This document shows positions 10,939 to 20,298 of a stretch of DNA of 64,000 nucleotides, one piece after another (the first letter of the stretch is position 1; each line of letters starts with the position of its first letter). The position numbers and the translations under genes are program-made. Location of the stretch: positions 92,517 through 156,516 of the forward strand of contig NZ_JH725116.1 of the NCBI RefSeq assembly GCF_000278115.1. Direction: 5' to 3'. The notes beneath the pieces are model-generated. The model did not search any database. It was given only the letters and a program-made list of their open reading frames with translations, and was not told the origin of the DNA. The stretch comes from Bartonella sp. DB5-6. Its GTDB lineage: Bacteria; Pseudomonadota; Alphaproteobacteria; Rhizobiales; Rhizobiaceae.

Positions 10939-12285
10939 ATGGCGTCAGCGGCAGAGCAGTTTGCTTCCAATATAAACTTTGGAACTTTTTCACGTGCAAC
11001 CGAATTGAAAAAACGTATTTGGTTTACCTTAGCTGCGCTTCTTGTTTATCGTTTTGGTACTTATATATCTCTTCCTGGTATTAATATTGATTCTTTGCGT
11101 CAAACATTTGAACATCATGCTTCTGGTGTTTTGGGGTTGTTTAATATGTTTGCTGGAGGAGCTGTTGGGCGTATGGCAATTTTTGCACTGGGAATTATGC
11201 CTTATATATCGGCATCAATTATTGTGCAATTGCTAACTTCAGTTATCCCTTCGTTAGAAACTCTTAAAAAAGAGGGTGAATTAGGTCGTAAGATTATTAA
11301 TCAGTATACACGCTACGTAACAGTAGTTTTAGCAATTCTGCAAGCGTTTGGTATTGCGGTTGCGCTTGAAACAGGTATAGGGACAGGGCTTCAAATTGTT
11401 GTGGAGCCTGGGTTTATGTTCCGTATTTCTTCTGTTATTACACTTGTTGGTGGAACGATGTTTTTAATGTGGCTTGGCGAGCAAATTACATCACGTGGTG
11501 TTGGTAATGGGGTTTCTCTTATTATTTTTACAGGTATTGTAGCTAATCTCCCTTCTACTTTTGCTCAACTTTTGACTGCTCATAGTCAGGCTGATTTATC
11601 AACTTTTTTGTTAATAGGGATCGTTCTTATTGCGGTTTCTGTTATAGGAATTATTGTTTTTGTAGAGCGTGCACAACGTCGGATTCTTATTCAGTATCCG
11701 AAACGTCAAGTTGGTAATCAGATGTTTCAAGGAGACATGTCGCATCTCCCTTTAAAACTGAATACTGCTGGCGTTATTCCACCAATTTTTGCTTCATCTT
11801 TGCTGTTATTGCCTGCAACTATTAATAATTTTTCTGATAAAATGCCGCAATGGGTTCAGGCTATTTCTTATTCTCTTGGTCATGGACAGCCACTTTACAT
11901 GATTGTCTATGCTATTTTAATGGCCTTTTTTTGCTTTTTTTATACAGCTATTGTGTTTAATCCAAGTGATACGGCGGATCAGTTGAAAAAGCATTCTGGT
12001 TTTATTCCAGGAATTCGCCCTGGTGAACGTACAGCTGAGTATATTGATTATGTTTTGACGCGCATTACTGTTGTGGGAGCGGTTTATATTATTTTGGTTT
12101 GTTTATTACCTGAGTTTATGATATCTGCACTACAGGTTCCTTTTTATCTTGGGGGGACGTCTTTGTTGATTGTCGTTACTGTTACGCTTGATACAGTTGC
12201 TCAAATCCAAGGGCATCTTGTTGCTCACCAATATGAAGGATTGATTAAAAAGTCAAAACTTCGTGGAGGTAGAAGGAATCGATGA
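10939..12285 (+). CDS. secY: Protein translocase channel subunit SecY
   Basis: SecY forms the inner-membrane protein-conducting channel with SecE and SecG. The 448-residue protein has about ten hydrophobic segments. Family features are the N-terminal [19 protein letters not shown], the plug region [14 protein letters not shown], and the cytoplasmic C-terminal loop [18 protein letters not shown] that contacts SecA and ribosome. An AGATTGGAGAGG binding site precedes the ATG at 10939. Its stop overlaps the adk start by four bases. Confidence 0.98.
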   Translation: MASAAEQFASNINFGTFSRATELKKRIWFTLAALLVYRFGTYISLPGINIDSLRQTFEHHASGVLGLFNMFAGGAVGRMAIFALGIMPYISASIIVQLLTSVIPSLETLKKEGELGRKIINQYTRYVTVVLAILQAFGIAVALETGIGTGLQIVVEPGFMFRISSVITLVGGTMFLMWLGEQITSRGVGNGVSLIIFTGIVANLPSTFAQLLTAHSQADLSTFLLIGIVLIAVSVIGIIVFVERAQRRILIQYPKRQVGNQMFQGDMSHLPLKLNTAGVIPPIFASSLLLLPATINNFSDKMPQWVQAISYSLGHGQPLYMIVYAILMAFFCFFYTAIVFNPSDTADQLKKHSGFIPGIRPGERTAEYIDYVLTRITVVGAVYIILVCLLPEFMISALQVPFYLGGTSLLIVVTVTLDTVAQIQGHLVAHQYEGLIKKSKLRGGRRNR

Positions 12286-12860
12286 GAGTTGTTCTTTTAG
12301 GACCTCCTGGAGCTGGAAAAGGCACACAAGCTAAAATGTTGACTGAGGAGTATAATATCCCTCAGTTATCGACGGGTGATATGTTACGTGAAGTTATTGC
12401 CAAAGAAACGGAAGTTGGCAAAAAAGCTAAAGCTGTTATGAGTTCTGGTGCTTTAGTTCCTGATAGTATTGTTAATCAAATTGTATCAGAACGAATTGAC
12501 GCAAGTGATTGTATAAATGGTTTTGTCTTGGATGGGTATCCGCGGACTGTGGGGCAGGCAGAAGCATTGCAGCAGATTTTGCAGTCGAAAAATATGCAGC
12601 TTGATGCTGTTATCGAACTAAGTGTTGATGAAGATGCGTTGATTGAAAGAATGAAGAAACGTGTTGAGGAAACAATAGCTACTGGTGGGCACGTTCGTTT
12701 AGATGATAATCCTGTTGCCTTTGCGAAGCGATTAGTAGAATATCGTGAAAAAACAGCTCCCTTATCAAAATTTTATTCAGAGAAGGGATTATTAAAGGTG
12801 ATTGATGGAATGATTGGTATTAGTGAGATATCAGATGTAATTAAAAAGTCTTTTCAATAA
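12282..12860 (+). CDS. adk: Adenylate kinase, short LID form
   Basis: Adk catalyses ATP + AMP to 2 ADP in the cytosol. The P-loop GPPGAGKGT is at residues 7-15, the AMP-binding segment is STGDMLR, and DGYPRT is the family signature. The protein is 192 residues with a short LID ([16 protein letters not shown]) and no zinc cysteines, the form usual in alphaproteobacteria. It overlaps secY by four bases, so translation is likely coupled. Confidence 0.98.
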   Translation: MRVVLLGPPGAGKGTQAKMLTEEYNIPQLSTGDMLREVIAKETEVGKKAKAVMSSGALVPDSIVNQIVSERIDASDCINGFVLDGYPRTVGQAEALQQILQSKNMQLDAVIELSVDEDALIERMKKRVEETIATGGHVRLDDNPVAFAKRLVEYREKTAPLSKFYSEKGLLKVIDGMIGISEISDVIKKSFQ

Positions 12861-12947
12861 GATTTTTTTTAGAAATAGATGAAAAGTGTTGACTTTTTCG
12901 GTGAAATCTATCAGAAAAAGCCTCAGTTTATTTCAGTAAAGTAATTG

Positions 12948-12980
12948 GATTCGGGGTGTATTTGTGCCGAGTCTTTTTTC
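12948..12980 (+). terminator. Candidate intrinsic terminator between adk and rpsM
   Basis: GATTCGG at 12948-12954 can pair with CCGAGTC at 12967-12973 over a 12-base loop, followed directly by six T residues. The stem is 7 bp with one G-U. It suggests that transcription partly or fully stops after adk and that rpsM starts a separate unit. Confidence 0.55.
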
Positions 12981-13037
12981 TGTAAGGTACATCAAGTATT
13001 TTATGGTTAATTATCAACATAACCAAGGAGAGTAGGC

Positions 13038-13406
13038 GTGGCTCGTATTGCTGGCGTCAATATCCCGACAAATAAGCGTGTAATTATTGCGCTTCAGTAT
13101 ATTCACGGGATTGGACCGAAATTTGCTCAAGAAATTACTAAGAAGGTTGGCATTCCCATAGGGTGTCGTGTCCATGAGCTTTCGGATGCAGAGGTGTTGC
13201 AAATTCGTGAGGCGATAGATCAAGGCTATCAAGTTGAGGGAGATCTTCGCCGTGAGGTTGCGATGAATGTTAAGCGTTTAATGGATCTTGGTTGTTATCG
13301 TGGTTTGCGTCACCGCCGTTCTTTGCCTGTTCGTGGACAACGTACGCATACAAATGCACGTACGCGTAAGGGGCCTGCTAAGGCAATCGCTGGAAAGAAG
13401 AAATAA
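13038..13406 (+). CDS. rpsM: 30S ribosomal protein S13
   Basis: S13 lies in the 30S head and bridges to the large subunit. It has 122 residues, starting [14 protein letters not shown], with a helix-two-turn-helix domain and the basic tail [17 protein letters not shown]. An AACCAAGGAGAG binding site precedes the ATG. It starts the alpha-operon block after a 177-base gap that contains a candidate terminator. Confidence 0.98.
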   Translation: MARIAGVNIPTNKRVIIALQYIHGIGPKFAQEITKKVGIPIGCRVHELSDAEVLQIREAIDQGYQVEGDLRREVAMNVKRLMDLGCYRGLRHRRSLPVRGQRTHTNARTRKGPAKAIAGKKK

Positions 13407-13530
13407 TATTCTTTATTTTTATAGAGTTTTATTTTTTAGATATTCTGTTTTTTGTTAATTTTTTTAACAAGAATAAAGAGGGTGGAGCTGCTGGTGTTAC
13501 GGCAGTGAAGAGATCGTTGAAAGGAAAACT

Positions 13531-13920
13531 ATGGCCAAGGAAGCCACACGGGTTCGTCGTCGCGAGCGCAAAAATATATCATCAGGTGTTGTGCATATCA
13601 ATTCAACATTTAACAATACAATGATTACCATTGCTGATGCTCAGGGAAACACAATTGCGTGGTCGTCTGCTGGTGCTCAGGGATTTAAAGGATCGCGTAA
13701 GTCTACGCCTTTTGCGGCTCAGGTTGCTGCTGAAGATTGTGCTAGAAAAGCGCAGGAGCATGGTATGCGTTCTTTGGAAGTTGAGGTTTGTGGTCCTGGA
13801 TCAGGTCGTGAGTCTGCTTTGCGTGCTTTGCAATCTGTTGGTTTTGTCATTACTTCCATTCGTGATGTAACGCCAATTCCTCATAATGGATGCCGCCCCC
13901 GAAAAAGACGGCGTGTTTAA
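13531..13920 (+). CDS. rpsK: 30S ribosomal protein S11
   Basis: S11 lies on the 30S platform. At 129 residues it is standard length, with the family segments [35 protein letters not shown] and the C-terminal [29 protein letters not shown] binding site precedes the ATG. The 124-base gap before it contains a short T-rich inverted repeat (13452-13470) of unknown meaning. Confidence 0.98.
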   Translation: MAKEATRVRRRERKNISSGVVHINSTFNNTMITIADAQGNTIAWSSAGAQGFKGSRKSTPFAAQVAAEDCARKAQEHGMRSLEVEVCGPGSGRESALRALQSVGFVITSIRDVTPIPHNGCRPRKRRRV

Positions 13921-14014
13921 TTGGTGTTGTTTTTTCGTTGTCAGAGGTTTCTCTGATGTTCACATTGTCCGTTGTGATTGAATGGTAGCGGAACTAAAGA
14001 ACGGGAATAAAAAT

Positions 14015-15028
14015 ATGATCCAGAAAAACTGGCAGGAACTGATTAAACCTAATAAGGTTGAGTTTTTCGCACATGATAATCCAAACGTTTTGAGTGTGAT
14101 TGCGGAGCCTCTTGAACGTGGTTTTGGTTTAACGTTAGGGAATGCACTTCGTCGTGTATTATTGTCTTCTCTTCGTGGTGCTGCGGTTACTGCTGTGCAA
14201 ATTGATGGTGTGTTGCACGAATTTTCATCAATTCCAGGTGTGCGTGAGGATGTTACAGATATTATTTTAAATATCAAAGAAATCGCACTTCGTATGGAAG
14301 AAGAGGGGCCTAAACGCCTTGTTCTTTGTAAAGAGGGTCCTAGTGTTGTAAGGGCTGGGGATATAAGTACTGTTGGGGATATGGTAATCCTGAATCCAGA
14401 GCACGTTATTTGTACTCTTGATGAAGGTTCTGAGATTCGTATGGAATTTATTGTTAATACAGGAAAAGGTTATGTTCCATCTGATCGTAATTATGTCGAT
14501 GATGCGCCAATAGGTCTTATTCCAGTTGATAGTCTTTATTCACCAATTCGTAAAGTCTCCTATAAAGTAGAAAATACACGCGAAGGTCAAGTGTTGGATT
14601 ATGATAAATTGACACTCACGATTGAAACAAATGGTGCTGTTAATGGAGAGGATGCTGTTGCTTTTGCTGCACGTATTCTTCAGGATCAATTATCATTATT
14701 TGTCAACTTTGAGGAGCCACAGAAAGAAATTGTTGAAGAGTCTGATTCAGAGCTTGCTTTTAATCCTGCGTTGCTCAAAAAAGTGGATGAGCTAGAACTT
14801 TCAGTTCGTTCTGCAAATTGTCTTAAAAATGATAATATTGTCTATATTGGTGATCTTATTCAGAAAACGGAATCTGAAATGCTTCGGACACCAAATTTTG
14901 GGCGAAAGTCGTTAAATGAAATTAAGGAAGTTTTGGCATGTATGGGGCTGCATCTTGGTATGGAAATTCCTGCATGGCCTCCTGAGAACATCGATGATCT
15001 TGCTAAACGCTATGAAGATCAGTATTAA
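14015..15028 (+). CDS. rpoA: RNA polymerase alpha subunit
   Basis: RpoA dimerises to seed RNA polymerase assembly. I chose the ATG at 14015 ([14 protein letters not shown], 337 residues, the usual alphaproteobacterial length); the upstream start at 13982 adds 11 residues that do not fit the family. The N-terminal domain (to about residue 235) has the motif [18 protein letters not shown]. The C-terminal domain (about 255-325) has [14 protein letters not shown] and [16 protein letters not shown], which contact UP elements and activators. Confidence 0.97.
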   Translation: MIQKNWQELIKPNKVEFFAHDNPNVLSVIAEPLERGFGLTLGNALRRVLLSSLRGAAVTAVQIDGVLHEFSSIPGVREDVTDIILNIKEIALRMEEEGPKRLVLCKEGPSVVRAGDISTVGDMVILNPEHVICTLDEGSEIRMEFIVNTGKGYVPSDRNYVDDAPIGLIPVDSLYSPIRKVSYKVENTREGQVLDYDKLTLTIETNGAVNGEDAVAFAARILQDQLSLFVNFEEPQKEIVEESDSELAFNPALLKKVDELELSVRSANCLKNDNIVYIGDLIQKTESEMLRTPNFGRKSLNEIKEVLACMGLHLGMEIPAWPPENIDDLAKRYEDQY

Positions 15029-15052
15029 AGTTAGAATTTAAGGAGAAGGCTC

Positions 15053-15478
15053 ATGCGCCATAGTAACTCAGGTCGCAAATTGAACCGAACTGCTAGTCAC
15101 CGTAAGGCGATGTTTGCAAATATGGCGGTTTCGCTGATAGAGCATGAACAAATTGTGACGACGCTTCCAAAGGCTAAGGAAATTCGTCCTATCGTTGAAA
15201 AGTTAGTTACTCTTGGTAAACGTGGGGGATTGCATGCGCGTCGACAAGCGGTTTCTGCACTTCGTGATGCAGGGAAAGTTGCAAAATTATTTGATACGCT
15301 TGCTCCGCGTTATGCATCGCGAAACGGTGGATACTTGCGTATTATGAAAGCGGGGTTTCGTACAGGTGATAATGCTCCCATGGCTGTTATAGAATTTGTT
15401 GATCGAGATATCGATGCGAAAGGTGCTGTAGATCGTGCGCGTGCAGAAGATGCTGTAAATGAAAAAGCGTCGTCTTAA
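15053..15478 (+). CDS. rplQ: 50S ribosomal protein L17
   Basis: L17 is 141 residues with the family start [21 protein letters not shown] and the segment [10 protein letters not shown]. An AAGGAGAAGGC binding site lies just before the ATG. It is the last gene of the alpha block and is followed by a strong intrinsic terminator. Confidence 0.98.
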   Translation: MRHSNSGRKLNRTASHRKAMFANMAVSLIEHEQIVTTLPKAKEIRPIVEKLVTLGKRGGLHARRQAVSALRDAGKVAKLFDTLAPRYASRNGGYLRIMKAGFRTGDNAPMAVIEFVDRDIDAKGAVDRARAEDAVNEKASS

Positions 15479-15500
15479 TATTTTTTTCGTTGTGTTTGAG

Positions 15501-15529
15501 AAAGCCGCCTCTTAGGGCGGTTTTTTTGT
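15501..15529 (+). terminator. Intrinsic terminator after rplQ
   Basis: CCGCC and GGCGG form a GC-rich stem with a TCTTAG loop. The stem is extended by AAAG against TTTT and followed by a run of seven T residues. It closes the ribosomal gene block. Confidence 0.85.
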
Positions 15530-15732
15530 TAGCATTACAGAGTAGACTTTATTCAAGTGATAAAAGTAAAAATGAGGATATAAAATATTGAATTATTTGT
15601 TTTTTATAATATTTATTGTTCAAATAGGTTGTTTTTATTCTCAAGTATAAATATTAATGGGGATCTTTAATTTATGGGAGAAGAGAGGTGGCTGTCCTCT
15701 TAAAGAGTAGATTAGTTTATAAGGAGTGAATA

Positions 15733-17127
15733 ATGAAGAATTCTCTTTTTGTTGGGCTTTTTTTTGTGATTATAGCGCAAATGTCATTTTCTTGCGCATT
15801 TGCCAAAATTCCGCAAACACAGTCAGAAATTACTCTTTCATTTGCTCCTTTAGTTAAAAAATCTATTCCATCTGTTGTAAATATTTATGCAGCTCGGCAA
15901 ATTAGAGCGCGTTCACCTTTTGAAGGTGATCCATTTTTTGAGCAGTTTTTTGGTCGTTTTCAAAATAATCTGCCTGTACGTAAGCAATCTTCATTAGGAT
16001 CTGGGGTGATTGTTGATGCACGTGGTTTGATCGTTACGAATTATCATGTCATTAAGGATGCAAACGAAATTAAAGTTGCTCTCTCTGATGGACGAGAATT
16101 TGAGAGTAAGGTTATGCTAAAAGATGAAGCAACGGATATTGCCGTGCTTGAAATTGATGCAAAAGGTGCGCAGTTTCCTGTTCTTCTTTTAGGAGATTCC
16201 GATGAGGTTGAAGTTGGTGATCTTGTTTTAGCAATTGGTAATCCTTTTGGTGTTGGTCAAACCGTTACAAGTGGTATTGTGTCAGCGCAAGCACGTACAC
16301 GTGTTGGTATTTCTGATTTTGACTTTTTTATTCAGACAGATGCTGCTATTAATCCAGGGAATTCTGGTGGGGCTTTGATTGATATGAAAGGGCAATTAAT
16401 CGGGATTAATACAGCTATTTATTCGCGTTCGGGTGGTTCTGTAGGGATTGGTTTTGCTATTCCGGCGAATCTTGTGAAGGTAATGCTTGATACCGTTAAG
16501 CATGGTGGAAAGTATTTTGTACCACCTTATATTGGTGCATCTTTTCAAAATGTTACGCCTGATATTGCAGGTGGTTTAGGTTTAGAGCGTCCCTATGGTG
16601 CTCTTATCATTGAAATTAGCAAAGATAGTCCTGCTGAAAAAGCTGGTTTGAAAGTAGGCGATGTTATTTTAAGTATGCAAGGGGTACGAATTGATAGCCC
16701 AGATAGTCTTGGATATCGTTTAATGACAGCAAGCATGGGGCAGAACCTTCCTTTAGAATATTTACGAAATGGCGAAACTTTCAAAACAGAAATAATCGTT
16801 TTATCAATACCGGAATCTGAATTCTTAAAATCTGAAAAAATTATTGGTGAAGGTCCTCTTTCTGGTGCTGAAGTATTGGATTTAACACCGCAAAATAGTC
16901 GACGTTTTCATCTTCCAGCATCTGCAAAAGGTGTTGTGATTACCAATCTTGACGAAATGAGCAATGCTGCTGGAATTTTTCGTCCAGGAGATATTTTGCG
17001 TGTTGTTAATGGCTACAAAATTCAAACAGTTAGTCAGTTGAAAAAGATTCTTGTGCAAGGTCGTCCGCGTATTTGGCAATTGGAATATGAACGTGATGGT
17101 ATGTATATTCGCCAATTTATTCGCTGA
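15733..17127 (+). CDS. degP: Periplasmic Do-type serine protease (DegP/HtrA family)
   Basis: HtrA proteases degrade or refold damaged envelope proteins in the periplasm. The 464-residue protein starts with a signal peptide of about 24 residues ending in CAFA. The trypsin-like domain carries a full triad: H105 in TNYHVIKD, D135 in TDIAVLE and S211 in NPGNSGGA. Two PDZ domains follow (about 255-350 and 375-460). AAGGAGTGA precedes the ATG. It could be any of the several HtrA paralogues that Bartonella carries, so the symbol denotes the family. rarA begins eight bases after the stop. Confidence 0.93.
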   Translation: MKNSLFVGLFFVIIAQMSFSCAFAKIPQTQSEITLSFAPLVKKSIPSVVNIYAARQIRARSPFEGDPFFEQFFGRFQNNLPVRKQSSLGSGVIVDARGLIVTNYHVIKDANEIKVALSDGREFESKVMLKDEATDIAVLEIDAKGAQFPVLLLGDSDEVEVGDLVLAIGNPFGVGQTVTSGIVSAQARTRVGISDFDFFIQTDAAINPGNSGGALIDMKGQLIGINTAIYSRSGGSVGIGFAIPANLVKVMLDTVKHGGKYFVPPYIGASFQNVTPDIAGGLGLERPYGALIIEISKDSPAEKAGLKVGDVILSMQGVRIDSPDSLGYRLMTASMGQNLPLEYLRNGETFKTEIIVLSIPESEFLKSEKIIGEGPLSGAEVLDLTPQNSRRFHLPASAKGVVITNLDEMSNAAGIFRPGDILRVVNGYKIQTVSQLKKILVQGRPRIWQLEYERDGMYIRQFIR

Positions 17128-17134
17128 GGTTTTT

Positions 17135-18448
17135 TTGAATAAAGATTTTTTTACTTCGTCGCTTGATTTCCAAGTTAATAAAAATCGGCCGCTTGCTGAG
17201 AGAATGCGTCCTCGCTCTTTTTGTGATGTAATAGGACAAGATCATTTAGTTGGGGAGGAGGGATTGCTTTCACGCATGATAGCAGCTGGTTCATTTGGTT
17301 CGATGATTTTCTGGGGACCACCAGGGACAGGAAAAACAACAGTTGCGCGCTTGTTAGCGCTTGAAACAAATTTCTCTTTTGAGCAAGTTTCTGCTATTTT
17401 TACTGGAGTTGCTGAACTTAAAAAGATTTTTGAAAGTGCTCGAACTCGTTTTATGTCTGGGCGGAGAACGGTTTTGTTTGTCGATGAAATTCATAGATTT
17501 AATCGTGCTCAGCAGGATAGTTTTCTTCCCGTTATGGAAGACGGTACGGTCATTCTTATCGGCGCAACAACAGAAAATCCCTCATTTGAACTTAATGCTG
17601 CTCTTCTTTCTCGTGCACGTGTTTTGACGTTTCTTCCCCATAACAATGAAAGTTTGAGTAAACTTTTGAAACGTGTAGAAGAAGTGGAAGGAAAACTTCT
17701 TCCCTTGGACGATGATGCCAGAAATGTTTTGATAAGGATGTCTGATGGTGATGCGCGGGCAGCGTTAACATTGGCTGAGGAAGTTTGGTGTGCTGCTCGA
17801 CAAGGAGAGATATTTGATGCTGTTGCTTTGCAAAAAATCATTCAGCGTCGTGCTCCAATTTATGATAAAGGACAAGAGGGGCACTATAATCTCGTTTCAG
17901 CGTTACATAAATCAGTTCGTGGGTCTGATCCTGATGCTGCTCTTTATTATTTGGCGCGTATGTTTGATGCGGGGGAAGATCCTCTCTATATTGGGCGAAG
18001 ATTGGTTCGTATGGCTGTTGAAGATATTGGTTTGGCAGATCCTCAAGCTCTTGTCATTTGTAATGCGGCAAAAGATGCTTATGATTATTTAGGATCACCT
18101 GAGGGAGAATTGGCTTTAGCACAAGCATGTCTTTATGTTGCAACTGCGCCAAAATCAAATGCGACATATCTCGCGTATAAGGCAGCTATGCATTGTGCAC
18201 GCAAAAATGGTTCTTTACCTCCTCCTAGGCACATTTTGAATGCACCTACGAAGTTTATGAAGGAAGAAGGGTATGGGCATGGTTATCGTTATGACCATGA
18301 TGAACCAGATGCTTTTTCTGGACAGGAATATTTTCCTGAAAAACTTGGGCGCCAGAGCTATTATCAACCACGAGAACGTGGTTTTGAGCGAGAAATTATG
18401 AAGCGTCTTGAGTGGTGGGAAAAATTGCGCAAAAAACGAGCCAATTAA
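17135..18448 (+). CDS. rarA: Replication-associated recombination AAA+ ATPase RarA (MgsA)
   Basis: RarA is a clamp-loader-like ATPase that acts at stalled replication forks. Walker A GPPGTGKTT lies near residues 61-69 and Walker B is LFVDEIHRF; the C-terminal half matches the MgsA domain. I chose the TTG at 17135 with TGAGG just upstream, giving 437 residues that begin NKDFFTSSLDFQ and line up with the family N-terminus. A start at 17051 would overlap degP by 77 bases and the first ATG (17205) would cut into the domain. Confidence 0.93.
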   Translation: MNKDFFTSSLDFQVNKNRPLAERMRPRSFCDVIGQDHLVGEEGLLSRMIAAGSFGSMIFWGPPGTGKTTVARLLALETNFSFEQVSAIFTGVAELKKIFESARTRFMSGRRTVLFVDEIHRFNRAQQDSFLPVMEDGTVILIGATTENPSFELNAALLSRARVLTFLPHNNESLSKLLKRVEEVEGKLLPLDDDARNVLIRMSDGDARAALTLAEEVWCAARQGEIFDAVALQKIIQRRAPIYDKGQEGHYNLVSALHKSVRGSDPDAALYYLARMFDAGEDPLYIGRRLVRMAVEDIGLADPQALVICNAAKDAYDYLGSPEGELALAQACLYVATAPKSNATYLAYKAAMHCARKNGSLPPPRHILNAPTKFMKEEGYGHGYRYDHDEPDAFSGQEYFPEKLGRQSYYQPRERGFEREIMKRLEWWEKLRKKRAN

Positions 18449-18741
18449 AAATGAAACTTTGATTAGGACAGGATTTTTATGGATCTTAAACTTATTTTAC
18501 ACAGTTATGTGACTATAATTGCATTAATAGACTAGGATATGTCTTAAACGCTTATTATTTTTCATAGAGTGAAAAATTTTTCTTTTCACATAAGAATTTA
18601 TATACCCTTAAAACCCAAATTCAATAAATATTTGTCTAGCTATAATTCGTGTGTTGCTTTGTATTTGTGGTTTCAGTTGTATGCGATGTATTGTGGTTTT
18701 GATTGATGAGGAATTTTGGGGTTATCAATAGTTGGAGATTA

Positions 18742-18766
18742 GCTTAAGAGATATGATCTCTTAAGC
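18742..18766. repeat. Perfect 11-bp inverted repeat with 3-base spacer
   Basis: GCTTAAGAGAT at 18742-18752 is the exact reverse complement of ATCTCTTAAGC at 18756-18766. The stem is strong but no clean T-run follows on either strand, so it is more likely an operator, a processing hairpin or a weak terminator. It lies about 290 bases before recA. Confidence 0.7.
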
Positions 18767-18845
18767 GTTTGAGAAGTAACATAAAGGCTGTATATAAAGT
18801 ACCATGTTAAATTTAAATTGTTTCTTTTCTGGAGGAGGGATATAA

Positions 18846-18971
18846 ATGTGCCAAGTTTCTTTTCTTAGCATGGAGGTTTTTTATCATAAAATAAGGAATA
18901 TCAAATCTTTCTATTATGATAATGATCTGTTGTCGACACAATGGGAGGTTAAAAATGGAAATAGTCTGTGA
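18846..18971 (+). CDS. Possible 41-residue small protein upstream of recA
   Basis: An ATG at 18846 is preceded by GGAGGAGGG about 5-10 bases upstream, a better ribosome binding site than most genes here have. The frame encodes 41 residues starting MCQVSFLSMEVFYHK and ends at a TGA 85 bases before the recA start. I recognise no family. The AT-rich surroundings and the lack of homology evidence make this tentative; it might be a leader peptide or chance. Confidence 0.3.
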   Translation: MCQVSFLSMEVFYHKIRNIKSFYYDNDLLSTQWEVKNGNSL

Positions 18972-19056
18972 AAATTGAAACTCAAGACTTTAGTTAAGTT
19001 AAAATAACAGTGTACACTGGGTGTTTAGTTGTTATGAATCTGTCAAGGATATAATC

Positions 19057-20100
19057 GTGGATAAAACAAAAGCTCTCGATGCTGCTCTCTCACAAATTGA
19101 ACGTTCTTTTGGTAAAGGCTCAATTATGCGTCTTGGGCAAAAAGAGCAGGTTGTTGAAATTGAAACAATTCCAACGGGCTCATTATCCTTGGATATTGCT
19201 TTGGGTGTTGGTGGATTACCGAAGGGGCGTATTGTTGAGATTTATGGACCAGAAAGTTCTGGAAAAACAACATTAGCTCTTCATGCTATTGCTGAGGCAC
19301 AAAAAATTGGTGGGATTTGTGCTTTTATTGATGCGGAGCATGCTCTTGATCCTATTTATGCGCGTAAGCTTGGTGTTGATTTAGAAAATTTGTTTATTTC
19401 TCAACCCGATACTGGCGAACAAGCATTGGAAATTACAGAAACGTTGGTTCGTTCTGGTGCTGTTGATGTACTCGTTGTTGATTCCGTAGCGGCTTTGACA
19501 CCACGGGCGGAAATTGATGGTGAAATGGGTGATGCTTTACCTGGGCTGCAAGCTCGGTTAATGAGTAAAGCATTGCGAAAACTAACAGCAGCAATTTTTC
19601 GTTCTAACTGTATGGTTATCTTTATTAATCAAATTCGCATGAAAATTGGCGTCATGTTTGGTTCTCCTGAAACGACAACAGGCGGAAACGCTTTAAAGTT
19701 TTATGCTTCTGTTCGTTTAGATATTCGTCGTATTGGATCTATTAAAGATCGGGATATGATCGTTGGTAATCAGACACGTGTTAAAGTCGTCAAAAATAAA
19801 TTGGCTCCTCCGTTTAAGCAAGTTGAATTTGATATTATTTATGGTGAAGGCATTTCCAAAGTAGGTGAGTTAATTGATTTGGGCGTCAAAGTTGGTGTTG
19901 TGGAAAAATCTGGTGCATGGTTTTCTTATAATTCTCAGCGTTTAGGGCAGGGACGAGAAAATGCAAAGCAGTTTTTACGTGATCACGCGGAAATAGCTAC
20001 AGAAATCGAGACAGCTTTGCGGCAAAATGCTGGTTTAATTGCGATTGAATTGTTAGAAAATGTAGGGGCAGAAAATATAGAAAACGATGAAGAAATTTGA
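19057..20100 (+). CDS. recA: Recombinase RecA
   Basis: RecA forms filaments on single-stranded DNA, catalyses strand exchange and activates LexA cleavage. I chose the GTG at 19057, with AAGGAT upstream, giving 347 residues starting [21 protein letters not shown]. The earlier GTG at 19021 adds 12 residues foreign to the family. Walker A GPESSGKT is at about residues 64-71, Walker B is [10 protein letters not shown], and [14 protein letters not shown] carries the DNA-binding loop region. The acidic C-terminus (ENIENDEEI) is typical. Confidence 0.96.
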   Translation: MDKTKALDAALSQIERSFGKGSIMRLGQKEQVVEIETIPTGSLSLDIALGVGGLPKGRIVEIYGPESSGKTTLALHAIAEAQKIGGICAFIDAEHALDPIYARKLGVDLENLFISQPDTGEQALEITETLVRSGAVDVLVVDSVAALTPRAEIDGEMGDALPGLQARLMSKALRKLTAAIFRSNCMVIFINQIRMKIGVMFGSPETTTGGNALKFYASVRLDIRRIGSIKDRDMIVGNQTRVKVVKNKLAPPFKQVEFDIIYGEGISKVGELIDLGVKVGVVEKSGAWFSYNSQRLGQGRENAKQFLRDHAEIATEIETALRQNAGLIAIELLENVGAENIENDEEI

Positions 20101-20298
20101 TGGAATGCTTATCTGAATATGCGGACGTCATTTATTTTTTTATTTGTTAGTGTTTTAAAATATTGAGACCGCTTTTCTAAATTTCTTTGAACAAAAAACC
20201 ACTCTTTGATTAAATTAACTCTACGTATAGAAAAGAGGATATTTAATGGAGGGGAATTTTGCTTATATGGTTTTGCGCTGTACTCTACAGGTGACGAT

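Larger units (their letters stand above)
18449..19056 (+). other. Non-coding leader region upstream of recA
   Basis: About 600 bases lie between rarA and the chosen recA start. They hold a perfect inverted repeat (18742-18766) and one short reading frame with a good ribosome binding site (18846-18971). I see no GTTC-N7-GTTC or GAAC-N7-GAAC SOS box of the alphaproteobacterial type and no GAAC at all in this stretch. That is a reading by eye and not a matrix search. Confidence 0.6.
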
